Positions 53,690-61,854 of a stretch of DNA of 64,000 nt are shown in pieces. The notes beneath the pieces are model-generated. The model was given only the letters and a program-made list of their open reading frames with translations. It was not told where the DNA came from and ran no database searches. The DNA lies in the NCBI GenBank assembly GCA_030619685.1, contig JAUXAX010000006.1, forward strand, positions 1 to 64,000, given 5' to 3'. Source of the stretch: Dehalococcoidia bacterium. Lineage in GTDB: Bacteria; Chloroflexota; Dehalococcoidia; SZUA-161. The number at the start of each line of letters is the position of its first letter. The stretch's first letter is position 1. A program made the position numbers and the translations under genes.

Positions 53690-54667
53690 ATGGCTCCGGT
53701 CAATACAGTGCTGGGTCTGATCTCAACAGATGAGCTCGGGCCAACCCTAATCCATGAGCATCTCATCCTGACCACGCCAGGGTGGGAGTGCGATGCACTG
53801 GCTGTGCCCTATAACCGGGAAGCGTTCGCCGGGTCTTGCGTGGAAGCTCTGGAGAAGGCTAAGGCTTATGGTATGAGGACGATGGTTGACGCCACCCCCA
53901 TCGACCTGGGCAGGGACGTGGAGCTGCAAAAGCAGGTCTCCGAGAGATCAGGCATAAACATTATCTGCGCCACCGGACTATACATGGAGGCCATGGGGAA
54001 ACCTGCCTACCTTAAGTTTCGCAGCCAGTTCGGCGACACCACCACCGAGATATATGAGACGTTTATGAAGGAGATCACCCAGGGTATCGGAGATACCGGC
54101 GTCAAAGCTGGCGTCATCAAGGTGGCCACAGGTGAGGGGGAGATATCCGCCCGTGAGGAAATAGTCCTCAGGGCAGCGGCTAGGGCTCAGAAGGAGACCG
54201 GGATTCCCATCATCACCCATACCGAAGGCGGAACCATGGGGCCGGAGCAGGCTGCTCTCCTCATCTCTGAAGGGGCATCCCCCGAGCGCATAGTAATCGG
54301 CCACATCGGAGGCAATGCCAATCTGCAATACCACACCTCCGTTCTCGAAAAAGGGGTCTACATCGCCTTCGACCGACTGGGGCTCGACTTTGTGTTCCCC
54401 GACAATCTGAGAAAGGCCTGTATCATCGGCCTGGTTGGCATCGGCTATGCCGACCGGATCATGCTTTCCCATGACTATTGCGGTGACCTTTCGGTATGCT
54501 GGCTGGACCGTCCCGTCGAGCTGCCGGATTTCGCAACGCCGGTGATCGCCAACTGGTCCTACGCCCATGTGTTCAAGAACATCATCCCTGCTCTCAAAGA
54601 GGCAGGGGTGAGCGATGACAAGATCGATACCATGATGGTGCAGAACCCGCGCAGGCTGTTTGCCTGA
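53690..54667 (+). CDS. Phosphotriesterase-family metal hydrolase
   Basis: This 325-residue amidohydrolase has the binuclear metal site of phosphotriesterase-like lactonases: HEHL near the start (TLIHEHLIL), the bridging Lys region (VKAGVIKVATG), ITHTEGG, VIGHIGGNAN and the final Asp in LSHDYCGD. Family members hydrolyse lactones or organophosphates. AAAGGAG lies seven bases before the ATG. Its place between the nitronate oxidase and the TPP enzyme suggests a catabolic cassette. Confidence 0.87.
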   Translation: MAPVNTVLGLISTDELGPTLIHEHLILTTPGWECDALAVPYNREAFAGSCVEALEKAKAYGMRTMVDATPIDLGRDVELQKQVSERSGINIICATGLYMEAMGKPAYLKFRSQFGDTTTEIYETFMKEITQGIGDTGVKAGVIKVATGEGEISAREEIVLRAAARAQKETGIPIITHTEGGTMGPEQAALLISEGASPERIVIGHIGGNANLQYHTSVLEKGVYIAFDRLGLDFVFPDNLRKACIIGLVGIGYADRIMLSHDYCGDLSVCWLDRPVELPDFATPVIANWSYAHVFKNIIPALKEAGVSDDKIDTMMVQNPRRLFA

Positions 54668-54812
54668 GGGTAGAAAATACCACAGAGCAGATGTAGAATT
54701 CGGGGGACACGGTTTTACCTGCGCGCGAAGGATGAGTTTCTTCAGGCGATGGACCTGATGAGAGCGAGGTGAAAATAGTACTCATACCTGCTGGCATCGA
54801 TGGAGGTAACAA

Positions 54813-56501
54813 ATGGAAATGACAGGAGCCGAGGTTGTCTGCCGTATCCTCAAGGACGAGGGTGTGGAGTATGTTTTTGGCGTTCCCGGCAACACCGAGA
54901 TACCGCTCCTGGACGCGCTGGCCCAAACCCCTGAGATAACGTATGTCAGTGCCGTCCACGAGTCCGTCTCCATGGCGATGGCAGATGGCTATGCCCGGGC
55001 TTCGGGCAGGGTAGGGGTGGTCTTGGTGCACACCACCCCGGGCACATCCTACATTATAGGCAACCTGTACAACGCATATAACGCTGGCACACCCATCGTG
55101 GTGCTGGCAGGTCAGCAGGACTCCCGCCTCCAATGGAGCGACCCTTTCCTGGACTCCGATCTCCTGCCCATGGTGAGCCAGTTCACCAAAGACCGCTGGT
55201 GGGTAGGACATGGCCAGGACATAGCGAAGGCCCTGAACCGCGCCTTCAAAGAGGCTACCACCCCACCAACTGGGCCAGTATTCGTAGCTATCCCCCGGGA
55301 CCTGCAGGCTCAGACCGTGGTTTCTGACGTCCCCCCAGCCCAAGGCCGCCAGGTGCCCATGGCTATCAGGGCCGACCGGGAGTCTCTGGCAAGGGCGGCG
55401 CAGCTCCTGGCTGCTGCGGAACAGCCGGCCATTCTGGCCGGTCACCAAGTGCCGGACGCCGGTGCTATTGCCGAGCTCGTCGAGTTGGCGGAGATCCTTG
55501 GTGCCCCGGTATACGTCACCGCGCAGGTGCCCAAGCTGATTTTCCCTACCAACCACCCCCTCTACTATAGTAGAGTGCCGCCGCTAGGATTCTCCCTGCC
55601 GGGGCTGGACGGCCCCGCTGATGTGCTGCTGGCAGTAGGGAGTCAGCTATTCAAGCAGCTATTCTCTATTGAGGGGCCCCTGATACCGCCTACTACCAAA
55701 CTGATACAGATAGACCTCGACCCGCGGGGATTGGCCAGGGACTGCCCGGCGGAGGTGGCTCTGGTGGCCAGCCCCAAAACCGCCCTCGCTGAGCTGACGA
55801 CCGAGGTCAGGCAGTTGATGTCGCCTGCTCAGCGCGAGGCGACCCGACGAAGATCTGAAAAGCTAAAGAGCGCTCGTGCGCAAGCCAGGGCAGCATGCGA
55901 AGCGGATTTCGCGAAGGACTGGGATGCTGTGCCCCTTCGACCATCGCGGGCCATCAAGGAGATCGCTCGCGCCCTGCCCCCGGGCAGCGTGGTGGTCGAT
56001 GAGGCGGTGATGCTCACTACCTATATTGAATATATTATGGAGTTCTCCGAGCCCGGGAGTTACTTTAGCTGCAATGCTTGTCTGGGATGGGGCCTGCCTG
56101 CCTCCCTTGGGATCGCCTTGGCCACTTCCAGGAGGCCGGTGGTGGCCCTGGTGGGGGACGGTAGCGCCCTCTTCGGCCTCCAGGCCCTGTGGACGGCGGC
56201 CAAATACCAGATCCCGGTCATCATAGTGGTGCTCAACAACCGGGGCTACGCTGCTATTAAGTGGGCCTTCGCCATGTATCCTCAAAGGGCATCGCCTGAG
56301 GGGGCTGACCTGGGCTATGACTTAGGCAAGGTCGATTTCCCTCGACTGGCCCAGGTTTTCGGTATCAGCGGCCAGCGCATCGAGGATCCAGTACAGATCG
56401 GTCCTGCCTTGGAAAGAGCCATTGGGGCAGGGAAGCCCGCTCTCATCGACCTTGCCGTGGATCCCAGGGATGTCGGCTACGGCCTGCCCAGTCTACCCTG
56501 A
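54813..56501 (+). CDS. Thiamine-diphosphate enzyme, acetolactate synthase/benzoylformate decarboxylase type
   Basis: This 562-residue protein has the three TPP-enzyme domains: PYR (GVPGNTEIPLLDAL, activating Glu in VHESVSMAMADGYARA), the middle domain, and PP (GDGSALFGLQALWTAAKY, then the Asn in VLNNRGY). The substrate is a 2-oxoacid. Lack of an ilvN-type regulatory subunit nearby and the catabolic setting favour a decarboxylase or carboligase over true acetolactate synthase. The neighbours are a lactonase-like hydrolase and a hydroxyacid dehydrogenase. Confidence 0.87.
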   Translation: MEMTGAEVVCRILKDEGVEYVFGVPGNTEIPLLDALAQTPEITYVSAVHESVSMAMADGYARASGRVGVVLVHTTPGTSYIIGNLYNAYNAGTPIVVLAGQQDSRLQWSDPFLDSDLLPMVSQFTKDRWWVGHGQDIAKALNRAFKEATTPPTGPVFVAIPRDLQAQTVVSDVPPAQGRQVPMAIRADRESLARAAQLLAAAEQPAILAGHQVPDAGAIAELVELAEILGAPVYVTAQVPKLIFPTNHPLYYSRVPPLGFSLPGLDGPADVLLAVGSQLFKQLFSIEGPLIPPTTKLIQIDLDPRGLARDCPAEVALVASPKTALAELTTEVRQLMSPAQREATRRRSEKLKSARAQARAACEADFAKDWDAVPLRPSRAIKEIARALPPGSVVVDEAVMLTTYIEYIMEFSEPGSYFSCNACLGWGLPASLGIALATSRRPVVALVGDGSALFGLQALWTAAKYQIPVIIVVLNNRGYAAIKWAFAMYPQRASPEGADLGYDLGKVDFPRLAQVFGISGQRIEDPVQIGPALERAIGAGKPALIDLAVDPRDVGYGLPSLP

Positions 56502-56514
56502 TCTGATGACACTC

Positions 56515-56533
56515 CCGCGCCCCGGGGGCGCGG
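56515..56533 (+). terminator. GC-rich hairpin between the TPP enzyme and the dehydrogenase
   Basis: CCGCGCCCC and GGGGGCGCGG form a nearly closed GC-only palindrome. There is no U tract, so it could be a pause, an mRNA-stability element or a weak terminator. Confidence 0.35.
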
Positions 56534-56569
56534 ACGATATATCGACCAATTAAAGTGAAAGGAGGAGCG

Positions 56570-57607
56570 ATGCCCATTAAAGCGGTTGACATTCTTGGAA
56601 TCTCATTATTGATTGACTACGGGGAGATGTTTAAGCAGGCCGGGGTCGAGGTGGAGCTGGTGGTGAACCCCTGCCCGATCAGAGGAGCCACGGAGGATGA
56701 GATCATCGCCGCGGTAGGGGATGCTGATGCCGTAATTACGCAGACTACGTTCCAGGCCTTTCCCAGAAGGGTGTTGGCCAGCCTGAGCAATGTCAAACTG
56801 ATCACGAGTATCGGAGTCGGCTATGACTACCTGGACGTGGATGCGGCCACGGAACTTGGCATCTTGACTGCCAACGTACCGGATGCCAGCACGAGAGAGG
56901 TGGCAGATCATGCGATGGGCCTGGTCCTGGCCTGCACCAGGAGGATCGTGCACTTGAATGAGGTGGTGAAAAGGGGAGACTGGACAGCAATGGGCGACCC
57001 TTATATCTCCGGTGAGATATGGCCCAAGTTATCAATACTGGAAGGACAAACCCTGGGGATTATCGGCTTGGGACGGATTGGGCGGGCTTTGGTCCCTAGG
57101 GCAAAGGGCTTCGGGTTGAGGATTATCGCCAATGACCCCTATATAGATCCAGGCATATTCCGCGAGTTCGGGGTGGAACAGGTGAACCTGGATCAGTTGC
57201 TGACTCAGTCAGACATGGTCTCGCTTCATGTTCCACTGACCTCGGAGACGAGGGGCCTTCTGGGGCTGGAGCAATTGAAGAAGATGAAGCCCACTGCCTG
57301 CCTCGTCAACACCGCTCGTGGCGCGGTAGTCGATCACGATGCGCTGTGCACTGCTTTGACCGAGGGCCATATCGCTATGGCGGCCTTTGATGTTACCGAA
57401 CCGGAACCCATCCCAGCCGACAGTCCTTTACTGAAGCTTGATAACTTCATTTGTACTGCCCACTCGGCTGGTCTCTCGCCCCCGGCCTTTGCTGAGCTGC
57501 AGCGCCGTCCCGGGGTGGAGATAATCAGGTTTGTCAAGGGGGAGTGGCCTGTTGGCCTCATCGACCAGCGGGCGAAGGAGACGTACCGCAAAAAGTGGGC
57601 TAAGTAA
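56570..57607 (+). CDS. D-isomer-specific 2-hydroxyacid dehydrogenase
   Basis: This 345-residue NAD(P)-dependent enzyme reduces a 2-oxoacid to its D-hydroxyacid or the reverse. It shows the dinucleotide fold LGIIGLGRIGRALVPRAKGFG, substrate Arg in LVNTARGAVVDHDAL, catalytic Glu in FDVTEPEP and the histidine in CTAHSAGLSP. It resembles phosphoglycerate/glyoxylate reductase-type members. AGGAGGAG precedes ATG 56570; the frame starts five codons earlier. It is convergent with the kor genes. Confidence 0.9.
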   Translation: MPIKAVDILGISLLIDYGEMFKQAGVEVELVVNPCPIRGATEDEIIAAVGDADAVITQTTFQAFPRRVLASLSNVKLITSIGVGYDYLDVDAATELGILTANVPDASTREVADHAMGLVLACTRRIVHLNEVVKRGDWTAMGDPYISGEIWPKLSILEGQTLGIIGLGRIGRALVPRAKGFGLRIIANDPYIDPGIFREFGVEQVNLDQLLTQSDMVSLHVPLTSETRGLLGLEQLKKMKPTACLVNTARGAVVDHDALCTALTEGHIAMAAFDVTEPEPIPADSPLLKLDNFICTAHSAGLSPPAFAELQRRPGVEIIRFVKGEWPVGLIDQRAKETYRKKWAK

Positions 57608-57610
57608 GTC

Positions 57611-57629
57611 CCTCTCCCTTGAGGAGAGG
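57611..57629 (+). terminator. Hairpin between convergent dehydrogenase and kor operons
   Basis: CCTCTCC (57611-57617) pairs perfectly with GGAGAGG (57623-57629) across CTTGA, three bases after the dehydrogenase stop. No U tract follows on the plus strand. Confidence 0.45.
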
Positions 57630-57786
57630 CTAGAGGCTGTCCTGAGCCTGTCCTGGCCCAGGTTTTACAGGCAAATTCTCTCTGTGCAGCTGAGTTACTC
57701 CTGCTCCAGATAGGGAGTGATCCGTCAAGAAGCAGGATGTTGTCGGATGATTTTGCCTTTCCTAATCTGCCAGAGAAATCGGGGCG

Positions 57787-58347
57787 CTATTTAGCAGTCT
57801 TGCCCAGTTTGAGCCCGCGGCCGAAGGCATCCAAATTGCGCACCAATACTTTCTCATTATCCTCATACCTCCTACGCAGCTCGCCCTCGATGAGTTCCGG
57901 GGGGACAGTTCCTGTAATCGCAACGTAGGCCCCGAGCAAGATTAGATTGTTGATCACGGTCGAGCCCATGCTGACGGCAATCTCCATGCCTGGGAGCGCG
58001 TAGAGCTTGTAGTCCTCCCTCCCTCTATCAGCACTCAGCCCGGCTTTCTCGGCAATGATAAGCCCCCCTGGGCGCACCCTGGGCTCAAGGGTTCTAAACT
58101 GGGAGCTATCGAGGAGCACTACCACCTGCGCCTGATCCAAAAGCGGAGACGAGATCTTTTCATTGGAGAAGATAATAGTGCACTGGCAAAGTCCGCCGCG
58201 CTTGGCGAAACCATAGGAGGGGGTATAGGATACATGCTCATACTGCTGGAAAGCTGTCTCTGCGAGGACGTGCCCGGCCATGAGGACACCCATGCCACCG
58301 ATCCCAGCCATAATTACTTCGCCCCTTGATATGTTAGCCTGTTCCAT
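57787..58347 (-). CDS. korC: 2-oxoacid:ferredoxin oxidoreductase, gamma subunit
   Basis: This 186-residue subunit starts with the hallmark IMAGIGGMGVLMAGHVLAETA, followed by HVSYTPSYGFAKRGG and LLDSSQFRTLEPRVRPGG. It completes a 2-oxoglutarate/2-ketoisovalerate-type enzyme with the two upstream genes. GGGAGG precedes the ATG. It is the last gene of the three-gene kor operon. Confidence 0.88.
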   Translation of the reverse strand: MEQANISRGEVIMAGIGGMGVLMAGHVLAETAFQQYEHVSYTPSYGFAKRGGLCQCTIIFSNEKISSPLLDQAQVVVLLDSSQFRTLEPRVRPGGLIIAEKAGLSADRGREDYKLYALPGMEIAVSMGSTVINNLILLGAYVAITGTVPPELIEGELRRRYEDNEKVLVRNLDAFGRGLKLGKTAK

Positions 58348-58367
58348 GCCTTTCCTCCCTATAATCG

Positions 58368-59159
58368 CTATTCAACATGAGCCACATTCTTGAACTCGCC
58401 CAAGGGGAACTCAGGGACTACCTGCTCCTTTATCCAGGCCAGGCTCTGCACCGGGGTCAGGTGCCAATTGGGAGGGCAGGCGGTGATAACCTCGACGAAG
58501 CTGAGGCCAACCTTCTCTAGCTGCCTCTGGAAGGCTGTCCTAATGTATCCTTTCGTCCGCCGGTAATTGGCCGCGGTGTGGAGCGCCCCCCGGGCACTAT
58601 AGGACACCCCTTTGAATGTAGCTACGAGCTCAGCAGCATGCGCTGGGTAGCCCTCCACGTTGGGGTCTCTTCCCTGGGGGGTGGTGGTGGTTACCTGCCC
58701 TACGAGGGTGGTAGGCGCCAACTGGCCGCCGGTGGTGCCGTAGTTGGTGTTGTTGATCATGATGATGGTGATCTTCTCGCCTCGGGTTGCAGCACCAATC
58801 AAGGAGCCAGCCCCGATGGCGATACAGTCCCCATCTCCCTGGACGGTGAACACAATGATGTCGGGCAAGTTACGCTTGATCCCGGTGGCTACGTCCGGGC
58901 CACGGCCGTGGAGAGCGTGCACCCTATCAAGAGCGACGCCCCCTAGCAGCATGCCATGGCAGCCAACACCGGCAACCATAATGGCCCTATCTCCAATGCC
59001 TAACTCCTCAATGGCCTCAGCAATGATACGCGCCACTACGGGAGTCTGGCAGCCGGGGCAAAACAATTCCCATAGGAAATCCGACCACCACTCCCCCGCC
59101 AATAATGCTGGCCTTCCCACAACCCTTTCCTTCGCTACCGCTTTCGTCTCCTCGTTCAC
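58368..59159 (-). CDS. korB: 2-oxoacid:ferredoxin oxidoreductase, beta subunit
   Basis: This 263-residue thiamine-diphosphate-binding subunit shows FCPGCQTPVVARII at the start, GVGCHGMLLGG, the TPP/metal motif VQGDGDCIAIGAG and MINNTNYGTTGGQ. It begins with GTG at 59159 behind AAGGAGG, overlapping the alpha stop by four bases. The GDGD form and GTTGGQ are typical of KorB/VorA-type subunits rather than PorB. Confidence 0.9.
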   Translation of the reverse strand: MNEETKAVAKERVVGRPALLAGEWWSDFLWELFCPGCQTPVVARIIAEAIEELGIGDRAIMVAGVGCHGMLLGGVALDRVHALHGRGPDVATGIKRNLPDIIVFTVQGDGDCIAIGAGSLIGAATRGEKITIIMINNTNYGTTGGQLAPTTLVGQVTTTTPQGRDPNVEGYPAHAAELVATFKGVSYSARGALHTAANYRRTKGYIRTAFQRQLEKVGLSFVEVITACPPNWHLTPVQSLAWIKEQVVPEFPLGEFKNVAHVE

Positions 59160-60235
59160 AGCAACCTCCTTATCTCCTCCAATACCCTTGCCGGCATGAT
59201 CATCCCCTCTTCTGTGAGGTTATGGCGAAAGGTTACATCTGCCAAGTGAACCTTAGCCTTTCCTTCAACCCCCATCCTGACATCCTCGACCATCAGCCCC
59301 AGGCTGTCCTCAACCACCAGGAACCTGCACCCCTGAGCCGCTTTGTCCCGCAGCACCTGGTATGGGAACGGCCAGAGGGTTATCAGCCGCAACAGCCCCG
59401 CCTTGAGCCCCTCGGCTCGGGCCATGTCTACCGCCTCCGCAGAGACCCTGGCACAATATCCATAGGCAACAAGAAGGAGCTCAGCGTTCTCTGTCTTATA
59501 CTCCTCGTACCTCAGCTCAGACTCCATCGCTTGGTATTTCTCCCTCAAGGCGCAGAGGTAAGGTACATAGCTCTCGCCCTCTATAGGATTGAAGCTACTA
59601 CCATGCGCGCGATACTTCCCGTCTTTGTGCCTGCCTTCACCGGTCACTGCCCAGTCCTTCTCTGGAAGCGGGTCAAAGTCCAGGGTCTTGAGCTCCAGGG
59701 GCTCGACCACGTGACCAATGAGACCATCGGTCAACACTACCACCGGGTTACGGTACTTGTCAGCCAGGTAGAAAGCGAGCTGCATCAGGTCGTGGGTCTC
59801 CTGAACCGAGGCCGGAGCCAGAACGATGTTCTTGTACCCCCCGCCGCCTCCACTCTTAGTGACGCTGTTGTAGTCCATCTGAGCATGTTCGACCCTCTGC
59901 ACCCCGGGCCCTACCCTCTGCACCAGGACTACCACACAGGGAAGACGGCCGGCAACGAGACTAGACATGCCCTCCTGCATCAGCCCCCAGCCTGGGCTTG
60001 AGGTTGAGGTCATGACTCGGACCCCGGTGGCAGCAGCCCCAAAGAGCATGTTTATCGTCGCGGTCTCGCACTGAGATTGGACGAAGACCCCGCCCCTTTT
60101 GGGCATCTCCCGCGCAAGAAGCTCTATGATCTCATTCTGGGGTGTTATCGGGTAGCCGAAAAAGCACCGACAGCCAGCGCTCAGCGCCCCCCAGCCCACA
60201 GCCTCATTGCCTCCAACAAGAATCCTGTCCCCCAT
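59156..60235 (-). CDS. korA: 2-oxoacid:ferredoxin oxidoreductase, alpha subunit
   Basis: This 359-residue subunit has CFFGYPITPQNEII near the start, VQSQCETATINMLFGAAATG and TSTSSPGWGLMQEG, as in KorA/VorB proteins. It is the first gene of the operon. Many kor operons begin with a small ferredoxin subunit (korD); none is found upstream here, so electrons may leave via the beta subunit or a separate ferredoxin. Confidence 0.9.
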   Translation of the reverse strand: MGDRILVGGNEAVGWGALSAGCRCFFGYPITPQNEIIELLAREMPKRGGVFVQSQCETATINMLFGAAATGVRVMTSTSSPGWGLMQEGMSSLVAGRLPCVVVLVQRVGPGVQRVEHAQMDYNSVTKSGGGGGYKNIVLAPASVQETHDLMQLAFYLADKYRNPVVVLTDGLIGHVVEPLELKTLDFDPLPEKDWAVTGEGRHKDGKYRAHGSSFNPIEGESYVPYLCALREKYQAMESELRYEEYKTENAELLLVAYGYCARVSAEAVDMARAEGLKAGLLRLITLWPFPYQVLRDKAAQGCRFLVVEDSLGLMVEDVRMGVEGKAKVHLADVTFRHNLTEEGMIMPARVLEEIRRLL

Positions 60236-60412
60236 TAATACACCCCCTCATCACTTGATTTGGTTAAGTCATCCCAGGTATGGCCACAGAGTTCTATTAG
60301 CACCTCTTCACAATGGCCTCACCATGTTACTTCAGTCTCTAAAGCTTTGTCAATCGCTCGTTAGAATATGTTGGGGCTCATGGGGCAATCGTGGAGAGCT
60401 GCTTAGCTAGTG

Positions 60413-60441
60413 TTGCTAGGGTTGCGCTGATGTGGTAGAAT
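60413..60441 (+). promoter_or_regulatory. Promoter for a candidate small RNA
   Basis: TTGCTA (60413-60418), 17 nt, TAGAAT (60436-60441). It points away from korA and reads toward the 3' end of the convergent toxin gene. Confidence 0.55.
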
Positions 60442-60447
60442 CGTGAG

Positions 60448-60555
60448 CGTTTTTGAGAGCTAAGGGACCCCGCTCGCATAGGGATGGAAAGGAGAGTGGC
60501 CCACCCCCAGCAGGCGGGGTTGGCTGGGAGCCAGGCCCAGCTCTAGTTGTTATTA
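60448..60555 (+). ncRNA. Candidate structured small RNA
   Basis: Downstream of a plus-strand promoter, ACCCCGC (60467-60473) pairs perfectly with GCGGGGT (60514-60520) around a GGA-rich loop (GGGATGGAAAGGAGAG). A second hairpin GCTGGG/CCCAGC (60523-60528, 60536-60541) and a T-rich stretch follow. It contains no reading frame of note and no plus-strand gene follows. I could not match it to SRP RNA, 6S, tmRNA, RNase P or a known riboswitch. Confidence 0.4.
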
Positions 60556-60571
60556 TAGCAGACTACAGCCC

Positions 60572-60919
60572 CTAATCAAGGCTGAGACTTACCTTGATAG
60601 CTTCATCTACTTCGACCATTTTCTGCTTGGTCAATTCCCCAACCTTATCCCCTAAGCGTGTTTTATCTATCGTCATTATTGTTGCTAGGTCAATGCTACA
60701 GTCTTTTGGCAACCCGCTTTCTTTCTTTGTGACAGGAACAATAAAGGGATATGGCTTCTTTTGTGCTGTGCTACAAGCAGCTACAATCGTGGTAGGGCTA
60801 TGCTTATTCCCAATGTCATTCTGAATAATCAGGGCTGGTCTTTTGCCTGTCTGCTCACTACCTCTACCGGGGTCCCAATTTACCCAGTAGATTTCCCCAC
60901 GCCTTATTTCGTTCGGCAT
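60572..60919 (-). CDS. mazF: MazF/PemK-type endoribonuclease toxin
   Basis: This 115-residue toxin cleaves mRNA at short sequences. It shows IRRGEIYWVNWDPGRGSEQ, the catalytic Arg in TGKRPALIIQND, TTIVAACST with the conserved Thr/Ser and the C-terminal IDLATIMTIDKTRLG. It lies seven bases after the antitoxin gene and shares its promoter. Confidence 0.93.
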   Translation of the reverse strand: MPNEIRRGEIYWVNWDPGRGSEQTGKRPALIIQNDIGNKHSPTTIVAACSTAQKKPYPFIVPVTKKESGLPKDCSIDLATIMTIDKTRLGDKVGELTKQKMVEVDEAIKVSLSLD

Positions 60920-60926
60920 AAAAACA

Positions 60927-61172
60927 CTATTCCCACTCAGGCAGAACTTCGTGTGCCAAGCTTACAGCTACATCGGCAAATCGCCGATGTTCCTTTGCCA
61001 TTACCTTATAACCCTCTTCCATTTGTTCGCGCAGGCGTCTATCGGCAAACTCCCGCAGGCATGAGGAAATCACCTTGCTGCGACTCACCCTCATTTCGCT
61101 TGCGAGTTTATCAGCAAATAGAATTAGGTCTCGCGGCAAACTGATAGTTAGTTTAGCGACTTGGGTGGTCAT
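60927..61172 (-). CDS. mazE: Ribbon-helix-helix antitoxin of the MazEF pair
   Basis: This 81-residue protein has an N-terminal ribbon (VAKLTISLPRDLILFADKLA) and helix-turn-helix (MRVSRSKVISSCLREF) for DNA binding. The acidic C-terminus (FADVAVSLAHEVLPEWE) probably wraps the toxin. AAGGAGAG precedes the ATG. It probably represses its own promoter through the two palindromes upstream. Confidence 0.9.
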   Translation of the reverse strand: MTTQVAKLTISLPRDLILFADKLASEMRVSRSKVISSCLREFADRRLREQMEEGYKVMAKEHRRFADVAVSLAHEVLPEWE

Positions 61173-61187
61173 AACTGCTCTCCTTAT

Positions 61188-61255
61188 CGAATCTTAGGAT
61201 GATTCGTTCTCACCATATTATACTACCTTTTTCTACGGATTGTCAAGCCGTAGAA
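61188..61255 (-). promoter_or_regulatory. Toxin-antitoxin promoter with two operator palindromes
   Basis: On the minus strand: TTGACA (61241-61246), 18 nt, TATAAT (61217-61222). TTCTACGG/CCGTAGAA (61231-61238, 61248-61255) is a perfect inverted repeat centred on the -35 box. CGAATC/GATTCG (61188-61193, 61201-61206) lies between the -10 box and the ribosome site. Both are likely antitoxin binding sites. Confidence 0.8.
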
Positions 61256-61271
61256 CAGAGATTTTGGTGTT

Positions 61272-61292
61272 TTCAAATTGACCCACTACCGG
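61272..61292 (+). repeat. 21-bp direct repeat, left copy
   Basis: TTCAAATTGACCCACTACCGG is 21 bases long (first twenty: TTCAAATTGACCCACTACCG) and recurs exactly at 61792-61812, flanking the 58-residue membrane-protein gene. It could be a footprint of a mobile element. Confidence 0.65.
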
Positions 61293-61336
61293 CAGACCTG
61301 TAATCGGGGTTTGGCTGCCCCTACACTTGCCACAAG

Positions 61337-61345
61337 TGCTATAAT
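61337..61345 (+). promoter_or_regulatory. Extended -10 promoter of the small membrane protein
   Basis: TGCTATAAT (61337-61345) is a perfect extended -10 box. No -35 box is found at standard spacing. Confidence 0.5.
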
Positions 61346-61386
61346 ATGTTGGGGCAAGGGTACGGCAGTGGCGAAAGGAGCTACCA

Positions 61387-61563
61387 ATGGTAATAGCAAT
61401 CGTAGGTGGAATTTTGGCGTTGGTTCCCATAATCGTTGCCTATATCCTCGGAATAGTGGCTGTAGTTAGCGAGGCAATTATCGTAGGTGGGGTTTTGGCG
61501 TTCGCTGGCGCAATCTTTGCCTATATCTTCCCAATGTCCATATTGTGGCCATTGGTGGCTTGA
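61387..61563 (+). CDS. 58-residue hydrophobic protein with an internal duplication
   Basis: ATG 61387 is preceded by AAAGGAG at six bases and an extended -10 promoter. The protein is two similar membrane helices: AIVGGILALVPIIVAYIL and AIIVGGVLAFAGAIFAYIF, joined by a short loop with Ser and Glu. The DNA of the halves is a ~55-bp direct repeat (ATCGTAGGTGG.. to ..GCCTATATC), so the gene arose by duplication. No family is recognised. Size and hydrophobicity would also fit a type I toxin or holin-like peptide. Confidence 0.6.
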   Translation: MVIAIVGGILALVPIIVAYILGIVAVVSEAIIVGGVLAFAGAIFAYIFPMSILWPLVA

Positions 61564-61791
61564 CAATCTTCCACGCCCCCTGCCGAGAAGGACCTACCCT
61601 CGAAGCAATCTGCCGATAGGATAGCCCGCTCTCTCGCAACTGAAGTATTTCACTTCGCTTGATGATTCAACCATTCTTAGTCTATCCAGATGCATCAGCT
61701 TGGGGTAAACGATTCTCAGGAGAATTCCTTTAGCTACGAAACGCTATGCTATTTGGCTTCACAGAGAGTTTCGCACATTGCTATACCTCTA

Positions 61792-61812
61792 TTCAAATTG
61801 ACCCACTACCGG
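61792..61812 (+). repeat. 21-bp direct repeat, right copy
   Basis: Exact copy of 61272-61292 in the same orientation, 520 bp away. Confidence 0.65.
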
Positions 61813-61825
61813 GCTTTCGAGAAGC

Positions 61826-61854
61826 TTGACAAACTTAACGAAAAGTGTTAAAAG
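61826..61854 (+). promoter_or_regulatory. Promoter of the lipoprotein operon
   Basis: TTGACA (61826-61831), 17 nt ending in an extended TG element, then TAAAAG (61849-61854). The arrangement TTGACA, 13 nt, GTGTTAA is the same as in the promoter at 13548. Confidence 0.6.

Larger units (their letters stand above)
60236..60571. other. Intergenic region containing a candidate RNA gene
   Basis: No protein gene. A plus-strand promoter (60413-60441) and a structured segment (about 60448-60555) are annotated separately. The part next to korA shows no clear features. Confidence 0.5.

Noticed and set aside
56515..56533. CRISPR or IS inverted repeat
   Set aside because: A single GC-only palindrome with no repeat partners or flanking transposase. 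No CRISPR array or intact insertion sequence was found anywhere in the window.
59105..60001. 298-codon plus-strand frame opposite korA
   Set aside because: Antisense shadow of korA; its sequence is low-complexity His/Pro/Leu, typical of reversed coding strands.
60448..60555. Signal recognition particle (4.5S) RNA
   Set aside because: The GGAAAGGAG stretch recalls the SRP apical loop, but the conserved internal-loop sequences (GTCAGG, AGCAGCC) are missing.
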